From Candidatus Azobacteroides pseudotrichonymphae genomovar. CFP2 (GTDB lineage: Bacteria > Bacteroidota > Bacteroidia > Bacteroidales > Azobacteroidaceae), in contig NC_011565.1 of NCBI RefSeq assembly GCF_000010645.1, forward strand, positions 696,001 to 760,000: a stretch of DNA of 64,000 bases, given 5' to 3'. The notes under the pieces were generated by a model. It ran no database searches. It saw nothing but the letters and a program-made list of their open reading frames with translations, and had not been told where the DNA came from. The translations under genes were made by a program, and so were the position numbers. Shown here one piece after another: positions 38,645 to 47,824 of the stretch. How positions within the stretch are numbered: position 1 is the first letter of the stretch; every line of letters starts with the position of its first letter.

Positions 38645-39988
38645 ATGAAGAATAGAGATGCTCTACTTATTTTAGGAACAGAGAAAATAAGTAAGTTGTT
38701 AATGCAATATGCTACTCCGGCGATAGTTGCTATGGTAGCTACCTCATTGGATAACATTATTGATGGTATCTTTATCGGTCAAGGAGTAGGTGCTTTAGCC
38801 TTGTCGGGATTAGCAATTACTTTTCCCTTACTGAATCTGGGAGCCGCTTTTAGCACTTTGGTAGGAGTTGGAGCATCCACGTTGCTATCCATTAAAATAG
38901 GAAAGAAAGATTACAAAACTGCTAATAACATATTAGGCAATGTAGTTGTTTTAAATTTAATTACAGGTATAACGGTAACATTAGTAGCTCTTCCTTTTTT
39001 GAACACTATTTTATGTTTTTTTGGTGCAAGTCGAGAGATACTTCCTTATGCTTACAATTTCATAGTAATTGTTTTGTCGGGAAATGTTATTTCTCATTTG
39101 TATTCTGGTTTGAATGCTTTGCTTCGTTCAATGGGGCATCCCAAAAAGGCTATGTTGGCAATTATTTTTTCTATACTCATCAATTTGGTATTAAATCCTT
39201 TATTTATTTTTGGTTTTGGCTGGGGAGTACGAGGGTCTGCCCTTGCAGACATTATTTCACAAACACTTGTTCTTTGTTGGCAATTATATTTGTTCAGTAA
39301 CGAAAACTTTTTTATTCGTTGGCAAAAGGGGATATATCAATTGAAAAAAAAGATAGTAATCGATTCGTTATTGATTGGATTAGCACCTTTTATAGTACAT
39401 GCTGGCAGTTGCTTGATAGTTGTTCTTATAAACAAACAATTGGTACGTTATGGAAGTGATTTGGCTGCTGGTGCCTATGGAATAATTAATCGAGTAGCTT
39501 TTCTATTTATTATGATTATTATGGGTCTGAATCAAGGAATGCAACCAATAGTAGGATATAATTACGGGGCAGGACAATATGATAGAGTTATTGCTGTATT
39601 GAAACAGGCTGTTTTTTATGCAACTTTTGTTATGATTGTAGGATTTACAGTAGTTGAATTATTTCCAAATATGATTGTCTCTATGTTTACAAAAGAAAAA
39701 CAACTAAAAGATATTGCTGTTGTTGGACTGCGTTGGATATTTGTTGTTTATCCGTTACTTGGTTTTCAGATGGTTAGTTCTTCTTTTTTTTTAAGTATAG
39801 GAGATTCGTGGAAGTCTATTATTTTGTCATTAACTCGTCAAATTATTTTTTTGATACCTATTCTTTTTATTTTGCCTTGTTATTTGGGAATGTTGGGGGT
39901 ATGGGTAAGTATGTGTATAGCCGATTTTTTATCTGTATTATTGGCAGGTGTATTATTGCGTAAAGAGTTACAAACGATAATGTTATAA
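38645..39988 (+). CDS. MATE family multidrug/organic-cation efflux transporter
   Basis: Inner-membrane antiporter with about 12 hydrophobic segments, 448 residues from ATG 38645. Typical MATE features are present: LLMQYATPAIVAMVATSLDNIIDGIFIGQ in the first helices and GLAITFPLLNLGAAFSTLVGVGAS with the internal repeat symmetry. LNALLRSMGHPKKAMLAIIFSILINLVLNPLFIFGF and GMQPIVGYNYGAG in the second half complete it. The substrate is unknown; the sequence places it with the Bacteroidetes/DinF-like branch. A TTG eight codons upstream in frame is a less likely start. It stands alone. Confidence 0.9.
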   Translation: MKNRDALLILGTEKISKLLMQYATPAIVAMVATSLDNIIDGIFIGQGVGALALSGLAITFPLLNLGAAFSTLVGVGASTLLSIKIGKKDYKTANNILGNVVVLNLITGITVTLVALPFLNTILCFFGASREILPYAYNFIVIVLSGNVISHLYSGLNALLRSMGHPKKAMLAIIFSILINLVLNPLFIFGFGWGVRGSALADIISQTLVLCWQLYLFSNENFFIRWQKGIYQLKKKIVIDSLLIGLAPFIVHAGSCLIVVLINKQLVRYGSDLAAGAYGIINRVAFLFIMIIMGLNQGMQPIVGYNYGAGQYDRVIAVLKQAVFYATFVMIVGFTVVELFPNMIVSMFTKEKQLKDIAVVGLRWIFVVYPLLGFQMVSSSFFLSIGDSWKSIILSLTRQIIFLIPILFILPCYLGMLGVWVSMCIADFLSVLLAGVLLRKELQTIML

Positions 39989-40058
39989 CTTTAGTTTAAA
40001 ATTGGATTTACATTTTTCCTTTACCTAAAATATTGAAAAGCATTAGTGAGGAAAAAAA

Positions 40059-40089
40059 TTGGAATTATATTGGAATGTCTTTACTTTTG
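40059..40089 (+). promoter_or_regulatory. Promoter of the xylose operon (TTG-N20-TACTTTTG)
   Basis: TTG at 40059-40061, then 20 bases, then TACTTTTG at 40082-40089: a perfect match to the Bacteroidetes -33/-7 consensus. Transcription would begin near 40096, leaving a leader of about 50 bases before xylB. No operator-like inverted repeat is visible. Confidence 0.75.
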
Positions 40090-40148
40090 AAGAGAAATGG
40101 ACGTTGGGTCGATTTTTATCTATGAATTTATGATAATACTATGAAGTA

Positions 40149-41627
40149 ATGTACTTACTTGGATACGATATTGGTAGTTCTTCAATTAAGGCATGTTTGG
40201 TAGAAGCAGAATCAGGAAAAATCATCGCACAAGATTTTTCCCCAAAAGTGGAAATGCAAATCATTGCTAGGAAAGTGGGTTGGGCTGAGCAGGAGCCAGA
40301 ATTATGGTGGGCAAACTTGAAGGTGGCTCATGAGTCTGTTTTGAGAAAATCAGGTATTGCTGTTGAAGATATTAAAGCTATTGGCATTTCTTGGCAAATG
40401 CATGGTTTAGTTCTGGTAGATAAATTTAAAAAAGTGCTTCGTCCTGCTATTATCTGGTGTGACAGTAGAGCGGTGTCTTACGGAGAAAAAGCTTTTGAGG
40501 CTCTTGGAAGGAAAAGGTGTTTGTCTCATTTACTTAATTCTCCTGGTAATTTTACTGCTTCTAAATTAGCATGGGTAAAGGATAAAGAACCTCAAATCTA
40601 TAAGCAAATAGATAAGTTTATGTTGCCTGGCGATTATATTGGTATGCGTTTAACCAATAATGTTGTAACTACGATAGAAGGTTTGTCTGAGGGTATCTTC
40701 TGGGATTTTAAGAAAGGTTGTTTGTCTAGAGAAATTTTGGATTATTTCGGTTTTGATGAAAATTTTGTTCCGGAACTTAAACCTACTTTTGGTATTCAAG
40801 GTTTTATTTCTACTGAGGTAGCAGGAGAATTGGGATTAAAGGAAGGTACTCCAGTATGTTATCGGGCTGGCGATCAGCCTAATAATGCTTTTTCGTTGAA
40901 TGTATTCAATCCAGGTGAAATTGCTTCAACAGCAGGTACTTCCGGAGTAGTTTATGGTGTATTGGGAAAAATAGACTATGATCCCCTTTCACGTGTTAAT
41001 ACTTTTGCTCATGTCAACCATAGTAATGAACAAATTCGTCTAGGGGTTCTATTGTGTATTAATGGTACAGGAATATTGAATTCATGGATTAAGAAGAATA
41101 TTGTTTCAGCAGGAATTTCATATAATGACATGAATGATATAGCTTCTCAATCTCTTATTGGTAGTAGAGGAATTTCTATTATTCCTTTTGGCAATGGAGT
41201 AGAGCGTATTTTAGAAAACAAGGGAAGAGGGTGTTCTATCCACGGAATTAATTTCAATACACATAATCAATCGGATATTATTCGAGCTGCTCAGGAAGGA
41301 ATTGTTTTTTCCTTTCAATATGGAATGAAAATAATGAAAAATATGGGAATGGACATACAGGTTATTCGTGCGGGTAATGCTAATATGTTTTTAAGTCCAG
41401 TTTTTCGTCAAACTTTGGCAAGTATCAGTGGTTCTATCATTGAACTTTATGATACCGATGGGGCAGCAGGAGCTGCTAAAGGGGCAGGAATAGGAGTGGG
41501 TATCTATAAAGATAGTAAGGAAGCATTTGCTAGCCTGGAAAAACTTGCTGTAATTGATCCGGAAGTTGCTGAAAAGCCACAGTATCAGGAGGCATATGAA
41601 AGATGGGAAAATTATTTGGGTAAATAA
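40149..41627 (+). CDS. xylB: Xylulokinase
   Basis: FGGY-family sugar kinase that phosphorylates D-xylulose to xylulose 5-phosphate, entry to the pentose phosphate pathway. The 492-residue product starts YLLGYDIGSSSIKACLVEAE (phosphate-1 motif). GISWQMHGLVLVDKF, WCDSRAV, GDQPNNAFSLNVFNPGEIASTAGTSG and the C-terminal IRAGNANMFLSPVFRQ and TDGAAGAAKGAG support xylulokinase, together with the adjacent xylA. The start ATG 40149 is 60 bases after a good promoter. The order xylB-xylA-transporter on one strand is a complete xylose operon without a linked regulator. Confidence 0.95.
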   Translation: MYLLGYDIGSSSIKACLVEAESGKIIAQDFSPKVEMQIIARKVGWAEQEPELWWANLKVAHESVLRKSGIAVEDIKAIGISWQMHGLVLVDKFKKVLRPAIIWCDSRAVSYGEKAFEALGRKRCLSHLLNSPGNFTASKLAWVKDKEPQIYKQIDKFMLPGDYIGMRLTNNVVTTIEGLSEGIFWDFKKGCLSREILDYFGFDENFVPELKPTFGIQGFISTEVAGELGLKEGTPVCYRAGDQPNNAFSLNVFNPGEIASTAGTSGVVYGVLGKIDYDPLSRVNTFAHVNHSNEQIRLGVLLCINGTGILNSWIKKNIVSAGISYNDMNDIASQSLIGSRGISIIPFGNGVERILENKGRGCSIHGINFNTHNQSDIIRAAQEGIVFSFQYGMKIMKNMGMDIQVIRAGNANMFLSPVFRQTLASISGSIIELYDTDGAAGAAKGAGIGVGIYKDSKEAFASLEKLAVIDPEVAEKPQYQEAYERWENYLGK

Positions 41628-41755
41628 AAAGGTTCCTTCATTTGAAATTATTACAAGTAAAATCAATTACCTGAAATTTTTAAGAGAGTAAGGTGAGAAA
41701 TTGGTCTATTGATGATTAATATTTTTTAACGTTTTTCAAATCAAAATTTTATACC

Positions 41756-43081
41756 ATGAATACATCGAATAATAGAGGATTTTTTGCAGGAATAGAAAAA
41801 ATCCAGTTTGAAGGATTAGAAAGTAAAAATCCATTAGCTTTTCGTTGGTACGACGAAAATAGAGTTGTATTAGGAAAAACCATGAAAGAATGGTTGAGGT
41901 TTTCTATGGCTTATTGGCATACTTTGTGTGCTGAAGGTGCTGATCAATTTGGAGGAGGAACTAAAAAATTCCCATGGAATAAAGGCTCGGACGCCATTAG
42001 TCGTGCTAAGAATAAGATGGATGCAGCATTTGAGTTTATGACTAAGATAGGAGTTCCATTCTATTGCTTCCATGATGTAGATTTGGTGGAAGAAGGTAAT
42101 TCTTTTGCAGAATACGAAAACAATTTAGCTAAAATTGTAGAGTATGCTAAGGAAAAACAAACTTCTACAGGTGTCAAATTACTTTGGGGTACAGCAAACG
42201 TTTTTAGTAATCGGCGTTATATGAATGGTGCTGCTACTAATCCTGATTTTGGTGTTGTTGCTTGGGCAGGTGCTCAGATCAAAAATGCTATTGATGCGAC
42301 AATTGCTTTAGGAGGCATGAACTATGTATTTTGGGGTGGTCGTGAAGGATATATGAGTTTGTTGAATACAGATATGAAACGTGAAAAAGAACATTTAGCA
42401 CAAATGCTGATTATGACTCGTGATTATGCACGTAAAAAAGGTTTTAAAGGGACTTTCCTTATTGAACCAAAACCGATGGAACCTTCTAAGCATCAATATG
42501 ATGTGGATGCAGAAACTGTTATTGGTTTTTTGCGTCACTATAAATTGGATAAGGATTTTAAAATAAATATTGAAGTAAATCATGCAACTTTGGCGGGTCA
42601 CACTTTTGAACATGAATTGCAAGTAGCTGTTGATGCTGGTATGTTGGGTTCTATCGATGCCAATCGTGGTGATTATCAGAATGGGTGGGATACTGATCAA
42701 TTTCCTGTTGATATTTATGAATTGATACAAGCCCTTTTGGTTGTCATTGAAGGAGGTGGTTTTGGCAATGGAGGTACGAATTTTGATGCAAAAACTCGTC
42801 GTAACTCGACTGATTTGGAAGATATCTTTATTGCTCATATTTCTGGTATGGATATTTTTGCTCGTGCTTTAGTTTCGGCTGCAGCCATACTTGAAAAATC
42901 AGATTACAGAAAACTACGTGCTGATCGTTATATTTCTTTTAATTCCGGAGATGGGAAATTTTTTGAAAATGGGGAATTGACACTTGAAGACTTGCGTAAT
43001 ATTACGGCTAAAAATGGTGAGCCTATTCAAATTAGTGGTAAACAAGAGTTGTATGAAGCAATAGTAAATATGTATATATAA
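41756..43081 (+). CDS. xylA: Xylose isomerase
   Basis: Converts D-xylose to D-xylulose; cytoplasmic, divalent-metal dependent. The 441-residue class II enzyme has catalytic His106 and Asp109 in FYCFHDVDL and metal ligands in [11 protein letters not shown] (E237, K239). [15 protein letters not shown] and [21 protein letters not shown] follow, as in Bacteroides and anaerobic-fungus enzymes. [10 protein letters not shown] is near the start. Start is ATG 41756, 128 bases after xylB. Together with xylB and the symporter downstream it allows growth on xylose, a major sugar of hemicellulose. Confidence 0.97.
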   Translation: MNTSNNRGFFAGIEKIQFEGLESKNPLAFRWYDENRVVLGKTMKEWLRFSMAYWHTLCAEGADQFGGGTKKFPWNKGSDAISRAKNKMDAAFEFMTKIGVPFYCFHDVDLVEEGNSFAEYENNLAKIVEYAKEKQTSTGVKLLWGTANVFSNRRYMNGAATNPDFGVVAWAGAQIKNAIDATIALGGMNYVFWGGREGYMSLLNTDMKREKEHLAQMLIMTRDYARKKGFKGTFLIEPKPMEPSKHQYDVDAETVIGFLRHYKLDKDFKINIEVNHATLAGHTFEHELQVAVDAGMLGSIDANRGDYQNGWDTDQFPVDIYELIQALLVVIEGGGFGNGGTNFDAKTRRNSTDLEDIFIAHISGMDIFARALVSAAAILEKSDYRKLRADRYISFNSGDGKFFENGELTLEDLRNITAKNGEPIQISGKQELYEAIVNMYI

Positions 43082-43131
43082 ATTTTATTAATGTGTTAGT
43101 TAGCAAATCTTTACATTTTTGAACTGAGATC

Positions 43132-44565
43132 ATGAGACAATATAATTTATTGTATGTTTTTGGGATTACATTAGTAGCAACTATTGGAGGATTGCTTTTT
43201 GGATATGATACTGCAGTAGTTTCTGGTGCTGAGAAAGGATTGGAGGGATTCTTTTTGGGGGCAAAGGATTTTCAGTATACCAAGATTTTGCATGGAATCA
43301 CATCTTCTAGTGCTTTAATTGGTTGTGTAATAGGTGGAGTTATATCTGGATTTTTAGCATCCGAATATGGTCGCAGAAATTCATTGCGATTTGCATCTGT
43401 ATTGTTTTTTTTATCGGCATTGGGTTCTTATTGTCCAGAATTCTTGTTTTTCCCTAAAGGAGAACCATCTTGGAATCTTTGGATAGCTTTCAACTTATAT
43501 CGTATTTTAGGGGGTATTGGTGTGGGATTAGCATCTGCCATTGTACCTATGTATATTGCTGAAATTGCTCCTTCACATATTCGAGGTACATTAGTTTCAT
43601 GTAATCAATTTGCTATTATATTCGGTATGTTGGTAGTCTATTTTGTGAATTATTTAATATTGGGTGGTCACACTAATCCAATAGTAATTAAAAGTGCGGG
43701 TATATTATCCGTTAGTGGTGATTCGGACCCATGGACTATTGAGTATGGGTGGCGATATATGTTTGGTTCTGAGGCTTATATAGCAGCGATATTTGGATTT
43801 TTACTTTTTTTTGTACCTAAAACACCTCGTTATTTGGTATTAATAGGTCAAGTAACTCAAGCATTATCTATTCTTACGAAAATAAATGGAACGGAAAAGG
43901 CAAAAGAAATTTTATTCGATATACAAAATACTTCAAAAGAAAAAACAGAAAAGTTATTTTCTTATGGTATCATGGTAGTGATTATGGGGATCCTTTTGTC
44001 CGTTTTCCAGCAGGCAATCGGAATTAATGCTGTATTGTATTATGCACCTCGTATTTTTGGAAGTGCTGGGGTTGGAGGTGATGGGATGATACAAACAGTT
44101 GTTATGGGTATTGTGAATATTGTATTTACAGTAATAGCCATTTATACGGTGGATAGACTTGGTCGCAAACCCTTGCTAATCATTGGTTCTATTGGTATGG
44201 CAATAGGTGCTTTTGGTATAGCCATGTGTGACCATTTTAGCTTTAAAGGATACATTCCTGTACTTGCTGTTATTGTGTATGCAGCCTTCTTCATGATGTC
44301 GTGGGGTCCTATCTGTTGGGTGTTGATTTCTGAAATATTTCCGAATACTATTCGTGGTAAAGCTGTAGCTATGGCTGTTGCTTTCCAATGGATATTTAAT
44401 TATATCGTATCATCTACTTTTCCACCACTTTATGATTTCAGTCCGATGATTTCATATGGGTTGTATGGAGTTATTTGTGTACTTGCTGGTATTTTTGTGT
44501 GGAAATGGGTGCCTGAAACAAAAGGAAAAACTCTAGAGGATATGAATAAACTTTGGGGAAAATAG
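43132..44565 (+). CDS. xylE: Sugar/H+ symporter, probably D-xylose (MFS sugar porter)
   Basis: Inner-membrane major-facilitator transporter, 477 residues with about 12 membrane segments. Sugar-porter signatures are clear: GGLLFGYDTAVVSGAEKGLE in helix 1 and ASEYGRRNSLRFA in the 2-3 loop. Further on are GVGLASAIVPMYIAEIAPSHIRGT, QQAIGINAVLYYAPRIF in helix 7, VDRLGRKPLLIIG and the C-terminal WVPETKGKTLEDM. The position directly after xylA (50 bases) makes xylose the likely substrate; sequence alone would not separate xylose from other sugars. The gene is followed by a long perfect hairpin. Confidence 0.92.
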   Translation: MRQYNLLYVFGITLVATIGGLLFGYDTAVVSGAEKGLEGFFLGAKDFQYTKILHGITSSSALIGCVIGGVISGFLASEYGRRNSLRFASVLFFLSALGSYCPEFLFFPKGEPSWNLWIAFNLYRILGGIGVGLASAIVPMYIAEIAPSHIRGTLVSCNQFAIIFGMLVVYFVNYLILGGHTNPIVIKSAGILSVSGDSDPWTIEYGWRYMFGSEAYIAAIFGFLLFFVPKTPRYLVLIGQVTQALSILTKINGTEKAKEILFDIQNTSKEKTEKLFSYGIMVVIMGILLSVFQQAIGINAVLYYAPRIFGSAGVGGDGMIQTVVMGIVNIVFTVIAIYTVDRLGRKPLLIIGSIGMAIGAFGIAMCDHFSFKGYIPVLAVIVYAAFFMMSWGPICWVLISEIFPNTIRGKAVAMAVAFQWIFNYIVSSTFPPLYDFSPMISYGLYGVICVLAGIFVWKWVPETKGKTLEDMNKLWGK

Positions 44566-44578
44566 AGAAAAACAACTC

Positions 44579-44639
44579 TTTCCACACTGATAAAAGATGG
44601 GGGAAGGTGAATATTCATCCTTGTTTATCAGTGTGGAAA
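44579..44639 (+). terminator. 61-base hairpin ending the xylose operon
   Basis: TTTCCACACTGATAAA (44579-44594) and its exact reverse complement (44624-44639) form a 16 bp stem 14 bases after the transporter stop. The 29-base loop holds the near-palindrome GGTGAATATTCATCC. No long T run follows, so termination could be by another mechanism or by transcript-end stabilisation. Confidence 0.6.
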
Positions 44640-45676
44640 TCGACTATAGATTTTATTTACACAAAATTTCGCAAAGAGGATTATCTTGCACAGATGTGGT
44701 GGATTGGGTCGTTAAAGAAATTGTCAATTGTGGGTGTGTAGGAAAGTAAACAACTTTGTTTACTTCACTCTTTCACGACAGTAAAAAAAACTGTATAAGA
44801 ATAAATTTCAATAAATATTTATTAAAATATTACTACTCTAGTAGTAGTTTTTGTAAGTCTGTCCACTTGTATAATTCCTTGATTCTTCTTATTTAAAGAT
44901 AAGAACAGGCTGAGAGTCAACAAATATCCCTCAGGTTTTCAAATCGAATCAGTCCATAATTTATATAAAAAAAAACTTTTGATATTCACCATAAGCAAAT
45001 TTTTCTTTGTCTGAAAGAGTATTTTGAAAAACAAACTGTTGCATAGGCTATAATCTTAATCGATTCGGCTTTTAATTTCCAGCTTTTCTCATTTCATATC
45101 CATACGAGTTATAGATCTAACATTTGAATTCAAAATCAAAGAACTGCACCCCTTCTCTTTTATATATCACACCATATGGATGATTCCTCACTCATATATG
45201 GAAAAATAAAACTTCAAAACTATTGTTTAATAGTGTGTTTTCTCCAAGAGGACATAACACAAAAAAGCCAATTCTACAAATTTAGGACTGACCTTAAACT
45301 TTAAAAGTTTGTCATTTGTCAATTGTTGACTATTAATACATATACCATATGAATAGATTTAGTATGTAAACCGTGTTTTCTTAATTGTAAAAATTACTAT
45401 CAACCATGTATACAAACCCAATAGGGTTTGTTATTTAGGTTATGTTATAACAGCAGATAATTTATTACAATTCCAATGTTATTTTTTTTTACTAAGTATA
45501 CTATTATCTGATTATTTATAACAAAATAATCAGCAAGTATACGAAAAAATCGACATAAAAAAATCAAGTCAATTTTTTGATACAAAGCCGATCGGAAACT
45601 GTAACAAAACATCATATCTATCGCAATACTTTAATTTGTTAGAGTTTCGCTCGTGCTCGTAATTGATTTTATTTTT
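44640..45676. other. 1.0 kb intergenic stretch between the xylose operon and dnaK, no gene seen
   Basis: AT-rich with stops in all frames. A 60-codon plus-strand frame at 44553-44741 crosses the hairpin and is not gene-like. A CTGAGAG motif at 44910 is not accompanied by other TPP-riboswitch elements. On its right the stretch lies downstream of dnaK (minus strand), so both neighbours end here. Confidence 0.5.
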
Positions 45677-47602
45677 TTACTTCACTTCTTCAAAATCCAC
45701 GTCTGTAACATTGTTATTATTGTTGTCGGAGGCATTATTATTGTTTTGTGTATTGTTTCCGGCAGAATTATTGTTTCCGGCAGAATTATTAGTCTGTGCT
45801 TTTGCATTATATAATTCTTGACTCATTGCTTGGAAAGTATTGTTTATTTCTGCGATAATCGTATCGATACTTGACAAATCTTGTGCTTTGTGTGCTTCTT
45901 TCAATTTTGTCAATGTAGCTTCAATGGAAGCTTTTTTATCAGCTGGTATTTTGTCTCCAAAATCTTTCAATTGTTTTTCTGTTTGGAAAATTACACTGTC
46001 AGCATGGTTCAGTTTATCAACACGTTCTTTAGCTTTGGTATCTGCTTCCGCGTTAGCAGTGGCCTCTTCTTTCATACGTTTGATTTCAGCTTCACTTAAG
46101 CCGCTAGAAGCTTCAATACGAATACTTTGTTCTTTTCCAGTAGCTTTATCTTTCGCTGATACGCTCACCACTCCGTTAGCGTCGATATCGAAAGTTACTT
46201 CAATTTGTGGGATACCGCGTGGTGCAGGCATGATGCCATCTAAATGGAATTTTCCAATAGTTTTATTGTCTTTTGCTAATGGACGCTCACCTTGCAGAAC
46301 ATGAATTTCTACTGATGGTTGATTGTCTGCAGCTGTTGTAAATGTCTCTGATTTTTTGATTGGGATGGTTGAATTTGCTTCAATCAATTTTGTCATGACA
46401 CTACCCATTGTTTCTATACCTAAAGAGAGAGGAGTAACGTCTAGTAGTACCATTTCTCCTAAATTACTGTCTCCTGAGAGAATAGCTCCCTGAATAGCAG
46501 CACCTACAGCTACTACTTCATCTGGATTTACTCCTTTAGAAGGAACTTTACCAAAGATTTTTTCTACTTCTGTTTGAATAATTGGAATACGAGTTGAACC
46601 TCCTACCAAAATGATCTCATTTATATCTTTTGCTGTTAAACCGGCACCTTTCAATGCCTTTTCGCAAGGATCAACTGTGGAGCGAATTAATTTGTCAGAC
46701 AATTGTTCAAATTTGGAACGAGTCAATGTTACTATTAAATGTTTAGGCATGCCATCTACTGGCATAATATAAGGCAAATTAATTTCAGTAGAAGTTGAAC
46801 TTGAGAGTTCAATTTTTGCTTTTTCTGCAGCTTCTTTCAATCGTTGCATTGCCATAGCATCTTTACGTAGATCTAGACCCTCGTTTCTTTGAAATTCATC
46901 TGCTAGAAAATCTATGATTACATGATCAAAATCATCCCCCCCCAAGTGTGTATCACCATTAGTTGATAAAACTTCAAAGACTCCACTTCCCAATTCAAGG
47001 ATGGATATGTCAAATGTTCCCCCTCCGAGATCGAATACGGCAATTTTCATATCCTTGTCGGCTTTTTCTAAACCATAAGCCAAGGCAGCGGCCGTTGGCT
47101 CATTAATAATACGCTTTACTTTTAAACCAGCAATTTCTCCTGCTTCAATTGTCGCCTGGCGTTGTGAATCACCAAAATAGGCAGGAACAGTAATGACAGC
47201 CTCTGTTACTTCTTGACCTAAATAGTCCTCAGCTGTTTTTTTCATTTTCTGAAGAATCATCGCTGAGATTTCTTGCGGAGAGTATAAACGTCCATCAATA
47301 TCTACACGTGAAGTATCATTACCACCACGTGTTACTTTATAAGGGATTCGGTTAATTTCGTTCTGTACTTTATCGTAGGATTCACCCATAAATCTCTTGA
47401 TTGAGAAAATAGTTTTAGTAGGATTAGTAATTGCTTGACGTTTTGCTGGGTCCCCTATCTTTCGTTCACTACCAACAAATGCTACTATAGATGGTGTTGT
47501 CATTTTACCTTCACTATTAGGTATAACTACTGGCTTGCCTCCTTCCATTACAGCAACACAGGAGTTGGTTGTCCCTAAATCAATTCCGATAATTTTTCCC
47601 AT
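45677..47602 (-). CDS. dnaK: Molecular chaperone DnaK (Hsp70)
   Basis: ATP-driven chaperone working with DnaJ and GrpE on unfolded proteins. The 641-residue product has the actin-like ATPase domain ([55 protein letters not shown]) up to about residue 385. The linker [14 protein letters not shown], the substrate-binding domain and a C-terminal lid follow. The end is an asparagine-rich low-complexity stretch (many N with S, A, G) before the conserved [10 protein letters not shown]. The N-rich tail is more extreme than in the free-living relatives I know and probably reflects AT bias. Start is ATG 47602. No dnaJ or grpE is adjacent. Confidence 0.97.
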   Translation of the reverse strand: MGKIIGIDLGTTNSCVAVMEGGKPVVIPNSEGKMTTPSIVAFVGSERKIGDPAKRQAITNPTKTIFSIKRFMGESYDKVQNEINRIPYKVTRGGNDTSRVDIDGRLYSPQEISAMILQKMKKTAEDYLGQEVTEAVITVPAYFGDSQRQATIEAGEIAGLKVKRIINEPTAAALAYGLEKADKDMKIAVFDLGGGTFDISILELGSGVFEVLSTNGDTHLGGDDFDHVIIDFLADEFQRNEGLDLRKDAMAMQRLKEAAEKAKIELSSSTSTEINLPYIMPVDGMPKHLIVTLTRSKFEQLSDKLIRSTVDPCEKALKGAGLTAKDINEIILVGGSTRIPIIQTEVEKIFGKVPSKGVNPDEVVAVGAAIQGAILSGDSNLGEMVLLDVTPLSLGIETMGSVMTKLIEANSTIPIKKSETFTTAADNQPSVEIHVLQGERPLAKDNKTIGKFHLDGIMPAPRGIPQIEVTFDIDANGVVSVSAKDKATGKEQSIRIEASSGLSEAEIKRMKEEATANAEADTKAKERVDKLNHADSVIFQTEKQLKDFGDKIPADKKASIEATLTKLKEAHKAQDLSSIDTIIAEINNTFQAMSQELYNAKAQTNNSAGNNNSAGNNTQNNNNASDNNNNNVTDVDFEEVK

Positions 47603-47711
47603 AATTGTAATATGTTTAATTTCAAAATTAAATTCATTAGTTAATGAACTAATGCAGCAAACGATATGCCAAAGAGTAGAACTGACAATAAGTCAGCTTC
47701 TATATCAATAA

Positions 47712-47736
47712 AATATTTCTTAAATAAAGAAATATT
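47712..47736 (-). terminator. Hairpin between alaS and dnaK
   Basis: AATATTTCTT and AAGAAATATT form a perfect 10 bp AT stem with a 5-base loop, followed on the minus strand by TTATTG. It lies 89 bases after the alaS stop and could end the alaS transcript. A second small hairpin (CATTAGTT/AACTAATG, 47635-47654) lies between it and the dnaK start. No CIRCE element is seen. Confidence 0.45.
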
Positions 47737-47824
47737 TTCATATAAAAAAGCTAAAATCATTTTGTTTCAAATGTTATAGGAAATTATGAGAAGTAGGAAT
47801 TTTTGATTAGTATTATTTCAATAC

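Noticed and set aside
42395..42838. 147-codon minus-strand frame inside xylA
   Set aside because: It lies opposite a well-supported xylose isomerase gene, and its translation has no family features.
44901..44940. TPP riboswitch suggested by CTGAGAG
   Set aside because: The other conserved helices and the ACCTGATCTGG-type segment are missing, and no thiamine gene follows.
45840..46304. 154-codon plus-strand frame inside dnaK
   Set aside because: Antisense shadow of the DnaK C-terminal region; Ser/Ala/Leu-rich composition follows from DnaK codons.
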